DNA of 64,000 nt from positions 124,001 to 188,000 of the forward strand of contig WIXG01000105.1 in the NCBI GenBank assembly GCA_009869945.1, read 5' to 3'. Both the position numbers and the translations under genes were made by a program. Shown piece after piece: positions 33,201 to 47,838 of the stretch. Under the pieces are notes generated by a model. The model did not search any database. It saw only the letters and a program-made list of their open reading frames with translations, and was not told the origin of the DNA. Origin of the DNA: Mesaphorura yosii. Taxonomy: Eukaryota; Arthropoda; Collembola; Poduromorpha; Tullbergiidae. How positions within the stretch are numbered: the first letter of the stretch is position 1; every line of letters begins with the position of its first letter.

Positions 33201-36200
33201 AATTAGCCAACTTACCAACCGGCCGTCCACTGGATGCTGAATCTCTCCTTATTCGTTATCAGCTCAGCAGCCGCTCGAAATGAATCGAATCAGCAACAGC
33301 TCGATTAAGAGACGAGAATAGAGACAGCATGCACCGGAAATTAAAATTTGGCCATTCCCCTTCGTAAATTGCGTAATGGGAGTTGCGACAACAGAGTAGT
33401 AAAATCGATGGCGTAGATTCAAAATACCAAATGTCAATGAAAATTAAAAGCAATGCGGAATTTCCAGGAAAGTAGTCAAGTCGAAATACAAACATGTTGA
33501 CATACACATTAAAGATCAACAACACGAAAGAAGAAGCCCTTCGGTATTCGTTTCTCGGAAGCATTCTTACTCATGGCGATGAGATCATTAGCGACAAGAC
33601 AAGCAAAAACTGTATCTCATTACTCGATTGTTAATGTTATGCGACTGCCGCCAGTGCCACGCATGTCATTAATTTTAATTTGTCCCGCCACGCGTCCGCA
33701 AACTTTTCTCGACGTCGTCGCGCCGACGCGCTCGTTTCTTACCGATAAAGTTGATGGCGCTCGGGAAGTAGGTGAGCATTGTCTGTGTCCAGTGGTCCGA
33801 GATGGGGATTTTCATATAGCGGATCTCGTCCTCAAAGTGGTTGGGCAGGTCGGGCGTCACGTTCAGGATATGCTTGATGTTGTACTTCTCCAGCGCCGCC
33901 GCGTCCGAGGAGATGGCCGCGTTCCCCAGAAACAGATTGGGAATAATCTCGACCGGGAAATTCTAAAACGCAAGGAGAAAGGCAATTTAGAGTTGACATT
34001 TAAAGTTATCATAAATTGCAAATTGCCGGCGCGGTGACGCGAGCTTTTTAAATTGAAACAAATTATCTCTTTTATCATCTCTGCAAAGATGCAAAGCCTT
34101 TCGCTCTTTCTGTATTTCTATTTCATCTCTGTGCCCAATTTACATGGCAATTTCAACGTGAAAGGCGAAATCTCGCAACTCATCTTCCTTTGGGGCGTCC
34201 CGACCCATAGCGCTGTACCGCCTTTATTTTCCAAGGTCTCGCTGTATTGTGTGCCGTCTTGAGGCTTGTGTCTGTAGCTGGCGTAGCTTGATTCGCAAAT
34301 TCGCATTTTTTTTAACCCTCGCCGAGATGAGAATAAAGCCTCTAAGCCCGCATGTTTGCACGGCAAACACAATTAAATGCCTTCCTTCATAAAATCCGTA
34401 AACCGAAGACCGGAAAACCGAAATTCGCATATGCGATAGCGGTGAGGCATGGCCGTGCAGTGCACACTTTTTGCACATACGCGAATTGGCGAAAGGCGAA
34501 TGTGAAGGCGCAGTTTCGCTCGTGTGCTCCCCTGTCACCTCATAATTTAATTTAAAACTGAAACGCTACACAAAACGATACATGAAATTGATCTATCACC
34601 AGGCTCGTGATGGCGGTGCAATTCATTTTTGATGGATGAGCAGGCCGATGCGATGATTTTCCATTTGCTATATGCCATTTACGAATTGCAATTTGCTGCG
34701 AAAACGAAAAAGTGTCACTTCACCCAATAATTCACCAAAACCTGTTCCTCGTAGCCTGTCACTCTCACTCTCGCTCCATTCACGAAAATACACTGCAAAA
34801 AGGAAAATGTGATGGAGCAGGAGCGGTCCACGCCTTTTGCAAACCAGAAATTCGCGAATGGAGAATTTAAAGGTTACAATTTCACCAGCGCGTCAGCACG
34901 AAGCAACAAGTTCTTATTTCATCCTTCATCATTCGTCGCGTAGATAGCAAAGTAATTTCTAATTTCACTGAAAGCGAAAGTAACAGACGAGTGAATGCGA
35001 ATCCATTTGCGAAATTAAATCGTAATGAAAATCTCCAGCGCTGCGTCAACCCGAGCAGAGTTTTGCCTTTTGCGTTGGTTGCAGCTTCCAAGCGCGACGA
35101 TATGCTTGGCATATTGACAGTTCAGCACCGCGTAAGCCGAAAAAGTGATCTTTCATTATGCCACGCCACACCATTTCGCAAGCACTTGCGTGCTTTCTCT
35201 TTCTTCTTCTGTCAAGTGGCGCAGGCACGCAGGCTTCTTGAATTGAGATTAATATTTGTTTTCCATCCAACAGCCAACGAGCCAACATTTTGTATCATCG
35301 CAATTCCCAATTCGTATTGTGTTATTCGTATTTCGTCTTTCTTGATCCGATGACGAAAATAGAAAGCTAATTTAACTTTGAAGTGTGCCCACGCGCACTA
35401 CTTTCACATATCACTTCTTTCACTTTTCGCTTCGCAGAGGCAGTGAAAGTGAATAATGGATGAGTTCTCCTATTTCTGAAGGTAAACTGAAGAGCACAGG
35501 CTTTATGGCTGGCTTTAAAGGATGCGCATTGTTCTAATATTCATAAAGACACGAATACACGAAGCACGACCGTCTTGGGTCAAGTCCAAGGCTGGTGAAT
35601 ACAAAATTAATTTGAGTTTCTGAAGTTTTGTCTCGCTTTTCGCGCGCGTCCACGCAAGCAATCATTTAATTTGTAGCGATGACGTAATGCAAACGCTGCG
35701 CAAAGGTCAGTTTGCTGCCTCGACTTACATCATCAGCCTCGAGACCGATGCAGGAATCACAATTTTCGGTCTCGTCCTGGATCCGGAGGGAGGCGAGGCT
35801 CCCGAGCCCGAGCAGCGGGATCTCGTTTGATTCTCCCGCGCCGGAGCGCGGAGAGCCGGCGCCGCCAAACGGACTCCGCTGCTGTCCAGCGCCCGTTCCG
35901 CATCCGCGCTGCAGTTGCGCCGCCTCGTTGGTCTCCACCCACTCGGGGTACAGTTCGCGGAACTCGTCCAGTCCACCTGCGCAAGGAAAAACCAAGGATT
36001 AACGCACGTCGCACATTCACACATCGCCCATCACATTTAAACTTCGCTTTGCGTCAATCGCACGCGGCACATCCGACGCCCGTCATTGTCACTCGAAAAC
36101 TGTGTGGGCACCGGCCAGGCCAGAGCACAAAGAACAAATTTGCAATTCGCCGATTCGCGGTGACGGTTCGTGAATGAAAATTATCAATTTCTATAATAAA

Positions 36201-38785
36201 AGTTTGCGTTGTCGTGTTTATTCAACCTAAAAATAATCTCCAAGCTCGTATTGTGTTTGTGTCAAGTCTCGTTCCCCGGTCGCCTCTGAGTTGTTGCCGT
36301 GCCGTGTTCTCATCTGGAATTTACACCCGACAGCCCGACGCCTGCCTGCCTAAACTTTGATCCTTTGCAACTTTTTGCAATAGCAAACTTTATTTATGTA
36401 CGTAAACGCGGCTGGGCCGGAGCCTATTATCGTCATCTTCATCCAGTTTCATACTAAAAATTCATGTGATTGTGATTATGATGTCATTCACAGAAACAGC
36501 ACTCGGCACGGCAGGATTTCTGAAAATTGTGATATTGTGAAACTTTATTACGCATTAAACGACCCAAACTCGACAGAGCTGAAGGATCATCGAGATGGAA
36601 AACATGATTGCGATTGGGGATAGGCCGAATACACGTCAAATATCCACTTCAGCAGGTAACAACGCAGAACGGCGGAACAGGTGAAAGAATTTTTAACTTT
36701 TGCTTTGATGTTTTTTGTCCCCGTTCCATTTTCGACCCGACTGTGACTTTGCTTTGCTCGTCACTCGTCAGCAGCAGGTGACAATAAATATGGAATGCAA
36801 AATGTGAAATATGAGTCATACTTTCATTTCATACGCATACTGCTGTGAATCTACGTAGTAGAAATAAAAAGAAAACAAGGCGAGGCAGGTAAATTCGTCA
36901 TCAACATCAATTCTTCAAGCACCTCTTGAAAGAAACAACAAAGGCAGGCAGGTTTTTCTGTTATATAATCGAGTGAATCAAATCTTCGAGTTCGCGTCCG
37001 TATTTAGCAAAACTGTCACCAGTCAGGCGTTAGCCAAGAAAAGAAGGCAGAACAAAAGAAATGAAATCGGAGCTCGTCATCGCCTTCACCTTCATTCAAG
37101 ACAAAAGAAAGAAGATGCACGTTAGTCTGGCGACAAAGCAGCAACGTGTCACTGATAATTGTCACTGCTAGACAACTTTATCAATTCCAGACGCATTAGC
37201 AACTCCAGATTGTCAAGACTGCTTTTATTCAATGAATTACACGCAAAATGCATGCGAAATGGCACCCGTAGCCTAGCCTTAAGCAATTGCAAATTGTTTT
37301 AGAACTACGACGGGCACTTAGTTCGTTATTTACTTTCCAATTTCTACTCACGCCTCGCCGCTCCATGTCGAGAAAGAAGATTACAAGAAGATTTGTTTCG
37401 GAGTTTGATTAAGCTTGTGTCGTGTCAAGTGCGAAGGGAAATGTAAGTTCGAACACTTGAACAACTTAATTACCAAACCTACGCTGAACCTGAGACGAAT
37501 TCTAGAATTCTGGCTTTTCCAGGTGCCTGCCCTGCCTGACGAATGGCAAATGGGTTTTGTCACCAGAAAAAGAAACCAGGTCCTTTGATCTGTTAATCGT
37601 TATTCGTTAGTCTCCTTCGGCTGGCGCCTGGTACGGGTACGGACACGACATTTGACATTTCGGGTTCAATTCCTCAGTTCATCAGGATTCAATGAATACT
37701 TAAGTAACCAAAACCTAATCTTCTATTTCGAATTTCGTGGACGTGGCGGTGGTGGCCATGCTGGACTCAGGCACTCAACTATCAAGTGCTAATGAATTGT
37801 TATCTTTGCTGAACACGAACTACGAATAAGCGAGAGGCAGAGAAGAGGATGTTGAATGTTGACTGACTGCGTGTCTGTGTCAGGACGAATGACGTAATGT
37901 GTGGTGTCGTTTCTAATTAAAATCACGATATGCCAAACTCGAATCTAAACACTGTATTCTGCCTTGCACGCATCGCGTTTCGCGTAAAACTTCAAACTTG
38001 GTTGTTACTCATATTAATACCGAAATCAGTAATCATGAATGGTGTAATTAAAATTCCAAAGCGAGTTGAGATGACTCGTAGCTGTGGTTAATCATGAAAG
38101 TACAGGCTTATTTTTAGGAACTGATTCCTACAAATCGAAGTTTTACTTGACGTTGCTGACAACCTTCACCTCGACCTTTAATGAGAACTGCCCTGGCCTG
38201 TTTTATTGTTTTCCCATACGCCAATTAACATCCGCCTACGCATTCTAAAGACTGAAACTGGAAGCATTTCTTTCTTAGGCACTTACCGACAAGCGTCGCC
38301 ACTCGGCACCCGTTTTGAGCTAATTTTTTGGCAACCATTGCCACCAGATCGGAGACTTCGTCTCCGCCGCTGGAATTGGCCCCGTCTTGCTCCATCGCCA
38401 CAGCCGACGTCGTGATCGGACTGCTCTTCATCGAGTCGTACACGACGAATGTGAACCGCGTATTGGCCATTTTGGCCTTCAGCTCCTTTGATTTCTCAAA
38501 GAGATCAATTTTCCCGGCGGCGATCCTCCGGATCATGATGGCAGGGAAGGTCACGTTGATTGCTCCGCGAATGTGGCAGCGGTGGAAGTCGGATGGAGAT
38601 TGGCAGTCCAGGATGACAATGTCAGAGCGGCCCAGTTTGCTGTTGCTGCCCCCATCTTCGGCGGCGGCGGTAGACGCAGGCGATGGAGTTATTGACTGCG
38701 ACTGCATTTCGTTCTGCTGAGGAATACTGTTGCCCAGCAGTATTTCACTCATGAGCCGCTTCGAACTCAAACGATCGGGTTGCAT
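30214..38785 (-). CDS. Mkp3: Dual-specificity MAP kinase phosphatase, DUSP6/7/9 (Mkp3) type (423 aa)
   Basis: Exons: 38785-38287, 35976-35729, 33962-33743, 30518-30214, all in phase. The N-terminal rhodanese/CH2 domain (about residues 50-195) has [20 protein letters not shown] and the kinase-docking motif with paired arginines, [11 protein letters not shown] (R86, R87), which binds ERK. The catalytic domain starts at about 250 ([14 protein letters not shown]), with the general-acid Asp in [10 protein letters not shown] and the phosphatase loop [10 protein letters not shown] (C336). The arrangement and length match cytosolic ERK phosphatases of the DUSP6/7/9 group, the negative-feedback regulators of Ras/ERK signalling. 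A Gly/Ser/Arg-rich linker in exon 2 is not conserved. Introns of 2.3, 1.8 and 3.2 kb are unusually long for this window and suit a gene under developmental control. Confidence 0.93.
30519..33742 (-). other. Intron 3 of the Mkp3-like gene
   Basis: A 3.2 kb intron. It holds CTGCC/GGCAG and CCTGCCTGCCCGCC-type patches (around 31020 and 31866) and numerous short chance reading frames. I see no nested gene or transposon. Confidence 0.55.
33963..35728 (-). other. Intron 2 of the Mkp3-like gene
   Basis: A 1.8 kb intron with chance open frames of 67-120 codons on both strands and no recognisable domain. Confidence 0.55.
35977..38286 (-). other. Intron 1 of the Mkp3-like gene
   Basis: A 2.3 kb intron separating the docking motif from the end of the rhodanese domain. 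It contains GGCAGGCAGG-type words near 36945 but nothing else recognisable. Confidence 0.55.
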
Positions 38786-41700
38786 TGCTTTGTTATTGCT
38801 TCACGTTAAATTGCTAATTGCGACCCAAGGTCAAGATCTACGACCCACACAAATTAGCACGTCAATTATTCGAATGTGACTTGGATGAATGGTGAGTTCT
38901 CCGGATAGTCAACAGAAATCAAAGCTGGCGTATCATTGCTTGTTCTTGCTCACGATTACATTCAGTATCAGCATCTTGATTGTCTGAACTTTCTGTACCT
39001 GTTGCTTAAGCTGATTTGCACTTGCACCCAGAATGATTGTCCATGCAGGTTAAATTGATTGTCTCGCTGATTCGTCAACAAATGTATCACTTTCACTATC
39101 TTTAACTTGCTTTACTCGTCTAGATCTAATTTCCGAACCTGCTTTACTCTGTTTTGTCCTTATTTGGAACTATTTTGTTTCTGGCACTGAATTAAGTCAA
39201 GCGCTGCCACTACAGGCTCCAAATGAAGGTATGAAGTGTCAGTGCCAGGCCAAGTCCAAGATCACTACGAAACTGACCGACGACTGACTCGTGTATGCTC
39301 CTCATTCATAAGTACGTGGACGTGGCGTGGAATGGAAAAAGAATACCACAATAGCACTGAAAGTGAAGAAAAGGAAGTGCTAACCAAAACAGACGCAGGA
39401 GCAGGGAATTTTCTTAATATTGGATTGACACAGTTGTTGATGTCTTCACTATGTACAAGTGCAAAGTAATCTGTAGGTTCCAAACCTAGTTTCAGTTTCA
39501 GCTCTGAGGAGAGCACGGCACGACACGGCTCTCGATTCGAATGCAACTGAATAACCAACGAATAACCAACTCCAGCGAGAGCGAATTTCGCTTTTCGCGA
39601 TCGCGAATGTGTTCGTTACTTTACTTTACTTTACACTACAACTGAACCAACTTCCTTTTGTATTTGTTCGTATCGTACCACAACCACACAGTCACGTAGG
39701 CCTGGCCGTAATAACAGAGGAGATGAGCTCCCTGTCCCGTCCCTCGTCCCTGTTCTTCAGAGCAGCTTAACGTTGCTACGGTACGTGTTTCTTCTGCTGT
39801 GCTACCGAGCCAGCAGAGCAGAATTCTGAATGAAATCCATACATTCACATCAAATGCCGCCGTGCCCGTGCGAACCAGCAGCCAGCATGGACAACGTGTC
39901 CCATAAATTATTATTAAGCCATGGAGCATGGCAACCAAGCACGGAGTAGCACGGCAGGGCAAATCAGCACGGACGCAGACGGACGAGCGCTGTGATGGAA
40001 GGCCAATGCGATGAGATGAGCGAAAACATTGCGCAGAAAAGATAAGGCACGAAAAGTAAACAATGAATGAAGTTTTGCGACTTTGCGAGGCATTTCGGGA
40101 ACACAACTGTCAACACGTCAACTCACGACGACGACGAATTTCGGTCATTAATTAGAAGGAATTTGCGAATTGGCTGGCGAGGTGATGAATTATGAAGACG
40201 CTGAAGAGTGTAAACAGATTCGAGTGCGTGCTCAAACTCGAAACTCGCCCGGATTTGCGCGTACAAACTGATGAATCCTCAAATTCCTGATCGCATCGGT
40301 GCTCTGCCCTTGGACGACCTTCACCGTAGCCGTTGGCCAGACTGGCCGTGGCCGTCAAGCATGCTTCCTTTTACACTCTCGTGAAGGTGAAATGTTGGTC
40401 GCTGCCGTTGGCCGTTGGCGTGGCGTGTAAGAATCTCGTTTCTCGTTTGGGGTATGCTACAGTAAAGGAGCAATTATTCAGAGAATCATATTCTTTTGTG
40501 TCTTGTGTTTTGTGTCTTGAGCCAGCGTACATTCATTCACAATTCGCATTTCGCTGCTCACCCGGATGTCATTAAAACGCAAACGGTCGCGTACGCGTAC
40601 GAATGCAGTGTGGAATTTGAAGCATCTTCTTTCTTGGCTGCTGCGTTGTATTGCGCTGAGCTGCAACGCAATCTTGTTTTTGCGCAGCGAAGGCGAGCAC
40701 GACATGGGCAAAAAACGGCTGCGTTGTGGCTGCGACGACGAACAAAAACGTTGCCATTCATAGTTTTTGGCTGCCTTACGACTGTGTTTCTTCGTCTTAC
40801 ATAATAATAGCAACAGCAAGGCACTTCCACAGCCACACGCGAGGTTGGACGAACGAATTTATCGACCCACGAGACACGTAGCACAGCGCTTCGCTTCCCG
40901 ATTCACCAGTCACAGTATTGTTTCATTAATCTGTTCCAGTCAAAACATGGACATCGTACTGTTTACTGGCGCGTACTTTTTTTATAGCATTGCGCGCGTC
41001 GGTGGTCATTCATTATTTTCATTCATTCGACGTACGTGTACACGGCCCGAGTCCGAATCGTTCGCAACGCAAATTCGGTCAAAACGGCTCCGAGCACAAC
41101 AAAATCGAAGTCCAGGCTCGGGCGATGAAGTTTAAATGAGCGCTTTTGTGTTACGAAATTGCATCTTCATTCAACCTGCAAACAGCAGGAGAAATGACCA
41201 GTTAAATTTGCAAATAAGCGAATGGTTTCGCGTTTCGTGCACTCATTCATTATTCATATTCGCAATTCTCAATCCTCACTCCAATTAATAGTTTTGGTCC
41301 CAGTTTCAATTCCTGGAAAAGTCCAACCGAGTTAGCGAGGGCGCAGCTGCGCTGGCTAAATAAATAAACATTCGGTATCAGAATTGCAATAGCGCTATGC
41401 GCCATTTGCGATTTGCGAAAATATGTCAGCTTTCCCCATTACAAGTTCTTTAGTTCCTTCTTTCTTGGCTTAACTCAAGACTCAAGGTGAATGTTGAATG
41501 GTGAATGTGTATTAAACAGATTATTCATAATCACGTTCGAATCAGATGGCAGACCGGCGCAGCCGACGGGCTTCCTTCACTCAATCATTCACTCATTCAT
41601 TCCACAACTGGCAACTCGACGACTCGACTCGGCTCGTTCTTTTCGCATTTCGCACACATTCTGCAATACTTATCGGCTTACCGTGTGCAGTACCAATGCG

Positions 41701-44700
41701 AATGCGGTTTCTTGCCTGCCCACAGCACATCATTTCATTATGCATGCATATTTGCCTTGCGTTGGCACTGGGTCGAATTACGTTCACGCTTTGGCTCTAC
41801 GTGCTCTTGGATATTTACATTTGATTTAAAGATGAATTCGATTCTACGCGAAATGCGATAACGCAAAATGCGATAAGTTTCCATTCTCCGCGAGCTATTT
41901 GCATGCACGATTTCGAGCGTGGGCGGGCGAGAGCCTGAATAATTTAGCACGGCACTCCAAAAATAGCGTAAGCATAATTCAAGAATGAAAATGAAGTGAC
42001 TGAAAAATGAATGACTGACTGACTTCATTGTCTCTGTTTCAAAGAGGAAAGAATTTAGAATTTCCATGCCCGCCTTTCCATGCAAAATGCATAAGAATGG
42101 CAAGGTAAATGTATGCAAATTCTTTGTCATATACTCAAGTGGGATGAGTGAGTTTGAATGAAGTTTCGCAATACAACACAGCAAAAGTTCTCCAGCGAGT
42201 TGTAAGGTTTTTTAATTACTACACGCCAGACTGCTGAACGCAAAACCACAAGTGTTTAAGTTTTAAAGCAGTGCGAATACGAATGCAAATGCGAATGCAA
42301 ATTGTAATTGCAAATGTGAGATAATTGCGACAGCTGCTTGCTGGCTTGGCTTGGCTTTGTGGCATCTTGCGCAAAGACACCGCGTGGCAAAGGCAAAGGC
42401 AAAGTTTCAATGTCACGGCGAGCCAACGGCAAAGGCAAAGAGAATGAATGAAAGAGCCGTGCCTGTGCCTATTTCGCAATGGTAGTTTTGCATAATGCGA
42501 ATACGAGCTGGGTGTTTGGATGAATGAATGTAAGATGAGTCGAGTCTCCAAGGCTAAAAATACGCTCTGCTTGTATGCATGGCTGAACTCGAACTCCAAC
42601 GCAAACTTCTTTCAAATTGTGAATTGCGAGTTCACTTCGCAATTCGCGAAAAAGCGAAAATAGTAATTATTATATTAGATGGCAGCTTATTTTTATCTTT
42701 TTACACTGCTCGCATTGGATTGGAGCCCATGCCTGGCCTGGCCTGCTGCGCGTTGGGGTTAACGGAGCAGAAACTTTTAACGATGGAGTACCTGGACTGG
42801 CGAATGCTCTGCTAAATATGGAAATAATGCAATTATCCTCCTGGCAAAATGCAAAAATACGCGCAAGGCGCAAGTTCCGCGCTCGATGCGCCAAGCGGAC
42901 GTGCTAATTTGATCAAACCACGATTCGCGAGGGCGATTTTGTAATTGCCATTGCCTATTCGCATTCGCAAAGTACGTCACAACGTCGTTCAAATGTAAAC
43001 ATCCGCTACGGCTTGCAAAAATGTGCAAAGTCGTTCACGATCCACGTCAATTATCAATTTCGTCAATCAAATCAAAAGGAACATCAAAACAGCAATCGCA
43101 ATGTTTGTTTTTGTCCAGAATGATTGAATCTATGGAATTTGGACTGATGACGAAAGCCGTGCAATTCGCATTGCAAGAATTCAAAACAGAAACACGACAC
43201 GTAAATTGTGAAATCGTAGCGACCAGCGTTCAGCGTAGCTTCATTTTTTGCAAGGCACATGTGCAAAAAATCGCGCATCGCGTACACGTCCAACGTAGGC
43301 GTTAAGGAGCAAAAACGTCGATCGAGTCCAGTCTCGATTCTCGAGAAGCGCGATAAGAAGAAAGAATAATTAAAAGAACGAGCTTATAAGCTTCATTAAC
43401 GAAGGAATGCAGCACGGGCACGACTCATAATTCAAGATCAGCGATCAGGATTCCGGCCAGGCTGGTGCCAGCCGGCCAACCAAACCGGGTCGGGGAATTC
43501 CTCGCTCAGTCAAAGACCATTGGGTAAAACGAGGTCGGGAACGAGCAATACAAGCGTACTGGCAATAGGGCATCCAACCTCACTAACTTATTCTGTCAGA
43601 GTCTCGGTCTCGCGAGATTGGCAATAACCATCTCGTTTAGTCTCGAGAGTCTCGTATGTGGTCGGTCTCGCAATCTCGGTTTTGCGAGATTGAAAACCTG
43701 CAAGATCTCACGTTGTGAGACCATCAAAATAGCCCGTTTTGCGGGAAAATGGTTGAAAACTCTAGGTGAAATTGTTGAACAATCATTAATTTCCGCAATT
43801 GTTCTAACTTCTGGGCTTAATCACACATTGTGTAGTAGCTTACTAGGCTATTAGTCTCCCTGAATGTTCTTTTTACACAACCGTATCGAGTTACTGTATC
43901 ATTTCGCATGTGCGAGATTAATCTTGAGACTCTCGTAAGATTTGATCTCGCAGTCTCGCGTTGGTCTCGAGAGCCTCACAGCAACTCAGTCTCGTAATCT
44001 CGTTTTCGCGAAATTAGATGGACCCTGCGAGATTGGATGCGCTAATTGGCAATTATTCATTTCGCAGCAACAACTTAACATCAAAGCAACGCAACAAGGA
44101 ATGCATTCACAATCGCAATTTTACGAGCTGCAATTCCCGAGTCGCGAATTGCAATTTTTGTTGGTGCACCGGCGAGCATGAGCCCAAGCCGCATTCCTTC
44201 AGTCAAAATCGAACTTACGATGAATGCAGGAATTCACGAATTGCAATTGCCAATTGCGGGCTGCAAATTCCTTTTGTTTCAGGTACTCGTTACTTGTGAA
44301 TTCATTGTCTTAGCCCTAACCATTCTTCTTGCGCGTACGCGTACGGACGCGTTCGCGTTCTTTGAAATGCGAGTCGACTTCGACTTGTTTCCTTCGTGAA
44401 TCGTGAGTCGTGAATGGAGAATGCACGAGTCAAGACAGAATGAATGAACTGCCCGCATTGCGAGCAATTAGAAAGAATATGAATTCTCTTTGCAGCTGCA
44501 GCGTGCAGCGGTTATTGATTGAGGAAAACAAGTCGTAAACAAAACATGATGCAATGGAATAAAAATGAAGCCGCGTCCATTCATTCGTTGAATGAGAAAA
44601 ACGGAAGGATTGAATGAATGAATGATGAGCTGACCGATCACGCCAGGCCAAGACGGACTCGGGCGTCCTCCCTTGCAAAATTTCCCTTGAAAAAACTTCG

Positions 44701-44739
44701 CGATTGCGATTGGCTCAATTTCGAAGATGTACGTTGATA
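38786..44739. other. Gene-poor interval between the Mkp3-like and Pgi genes
   Basis: About 6 kb. The left end should hold the phosphatase promoter and 5' UTR. There is a CTTTA pentanucleotide repeat at about 39613-39632 and many GCGAAT/ATTCGC words between 40.5 and 43.3 kb, including an irregular GCGAATGCAAAT array near 42270-42320. Open frames of 60-150 codons overlap on both strands without domains. The TCTCG-rich repeats at 43.6-44.0 kb are listed separately. Confidence 0.6.
43599..44035. repeat. Duplicated TCTCG/CGAGA-rich repeat, possible remnant of a non-autonomous DNA transposon
   Basis: Two segments, about 43599-43725 and 43905-44035, are packed with GTCTCG, ATCTCG, CGAGAG and GCGAGATT words; the 180 bp between them is ordinary sequence. 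Parts align as direct repeats: TCTCGAGAG...GTCTCGCAATCTCGGTTTTG (from 43641) and TCTCGAGAG...GTCTCGTAATCTCGTTTTCG (from 43965). The left block begins CAGAGTCTCGGTCTCG, reminiscent of hAT-type termini with repeated subterminal motifs. No matching inverted end, target-site duplication or transposase was found, so the class is uncertain. Confidence 0.5.
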
Positions 44740-44745
44740 TTTATT
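44740..44745 (-). terminator. Candidate poly(A) signal for Pgi
   Basis: Reverse-complement AATAAA about 280 bp after the Pgi stop codon, in AT-rich sequence. It is the nearest canonical match I noticed. Confidence 0.35.
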
Positions 44746-45026
44746 AACTTTCTGATAGGCCACGACGAAGAATTAACGAATTATTGCCACAAAATCCGAT
44801 TCATTTGATTCTTAACGATTTTAGTTAAGAATTTCGACGTTAGACTAATTTTTATCACAACTTTATACTTTTGCTTTTGCTTTCACATGGCTAATAATTA
44901 ATTTTTGCTATGCAATTGCTATCACTTCCATTTCATAAAGCTATTCAGTTTCAGATGATTTCTTTGCCATTTTCTTTTTTTGAAAGTTGCATCCGTTTCC
45001 GAATCGGGGATGTAGATTTTCTTCAT

Positions 45027-47244
<2,218 letters not shown>

Positions 47245-47838
47245 AATTGCAAGATAGGTGACTTTTTTGCTTAAGTGAGTACACAATTAATTAGGATTCC
47301 GTTTCAGTAAGTCTGTCAATGTAATTTCACCGTATTTTTACTTACAGGATAGATTACGAAAGAATTAAAGAGCTACACTTCCTCGTGACTCGTGATCGCC
47401 TGTCTCCGAGCTCTTCCTTGCCTTCTTTACTCACTAACCCACTGCCGACTCTTCTTTATAGTGTCGAATGTGTAGCAAGTGACCTTACAAGTTCTGCAAC
47501 CTTTGGCCTTCTAACTGGCCTTGCCGGTATACCGTCGTAGTACCAATCAGATTAGTCACTCGGTTGCATTCTGTCAATGCGTGAATACGTGTTGCGTGAT
47601 ATCGCAGCTTGAACATCGCCTGATGTGATGATTTGTGCAAGATAATGCTAATAATTCGTAATCAATTACACAAAACATGTCTTGAACCGAATCGATTTAC
47701 TAGCGTCAAATCAAGTCAAGAGTACAAAAATTTACATCGAACGTGATTTAAAAAATTCGTGTATCTGTATTATAATGTTTTCTTATCTCAAGCTGTGCTG
47801 TGGCTGTGTAGCCGGTGCTGTTGACTCTTGATTGCCGA
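47245..47838 (-). other. Pgi upstream region / Rpb9 3' flank
   Basis: About 590 bp between the Rpb9 stop and the Pgi start. It should contain the Pgi promoter and 5' UTR; I could not place a TATA box or initiator with confidence. Confidence 0.5.

Noticed and set aside
40478-41135. Several overlapping 80-122 codon frames on both strands
   Set aside because: Mutually overlapping, Arg/Phe-rich from biased hexamers (GCGAAT, TTCGC), with no domain.
43599-44035. CRISPR-like array
   Set aside because: Repeat units are irregular and unequal in spacing, and the DNA is clearly animal; a transposon remnant or simple repeat is more likely.
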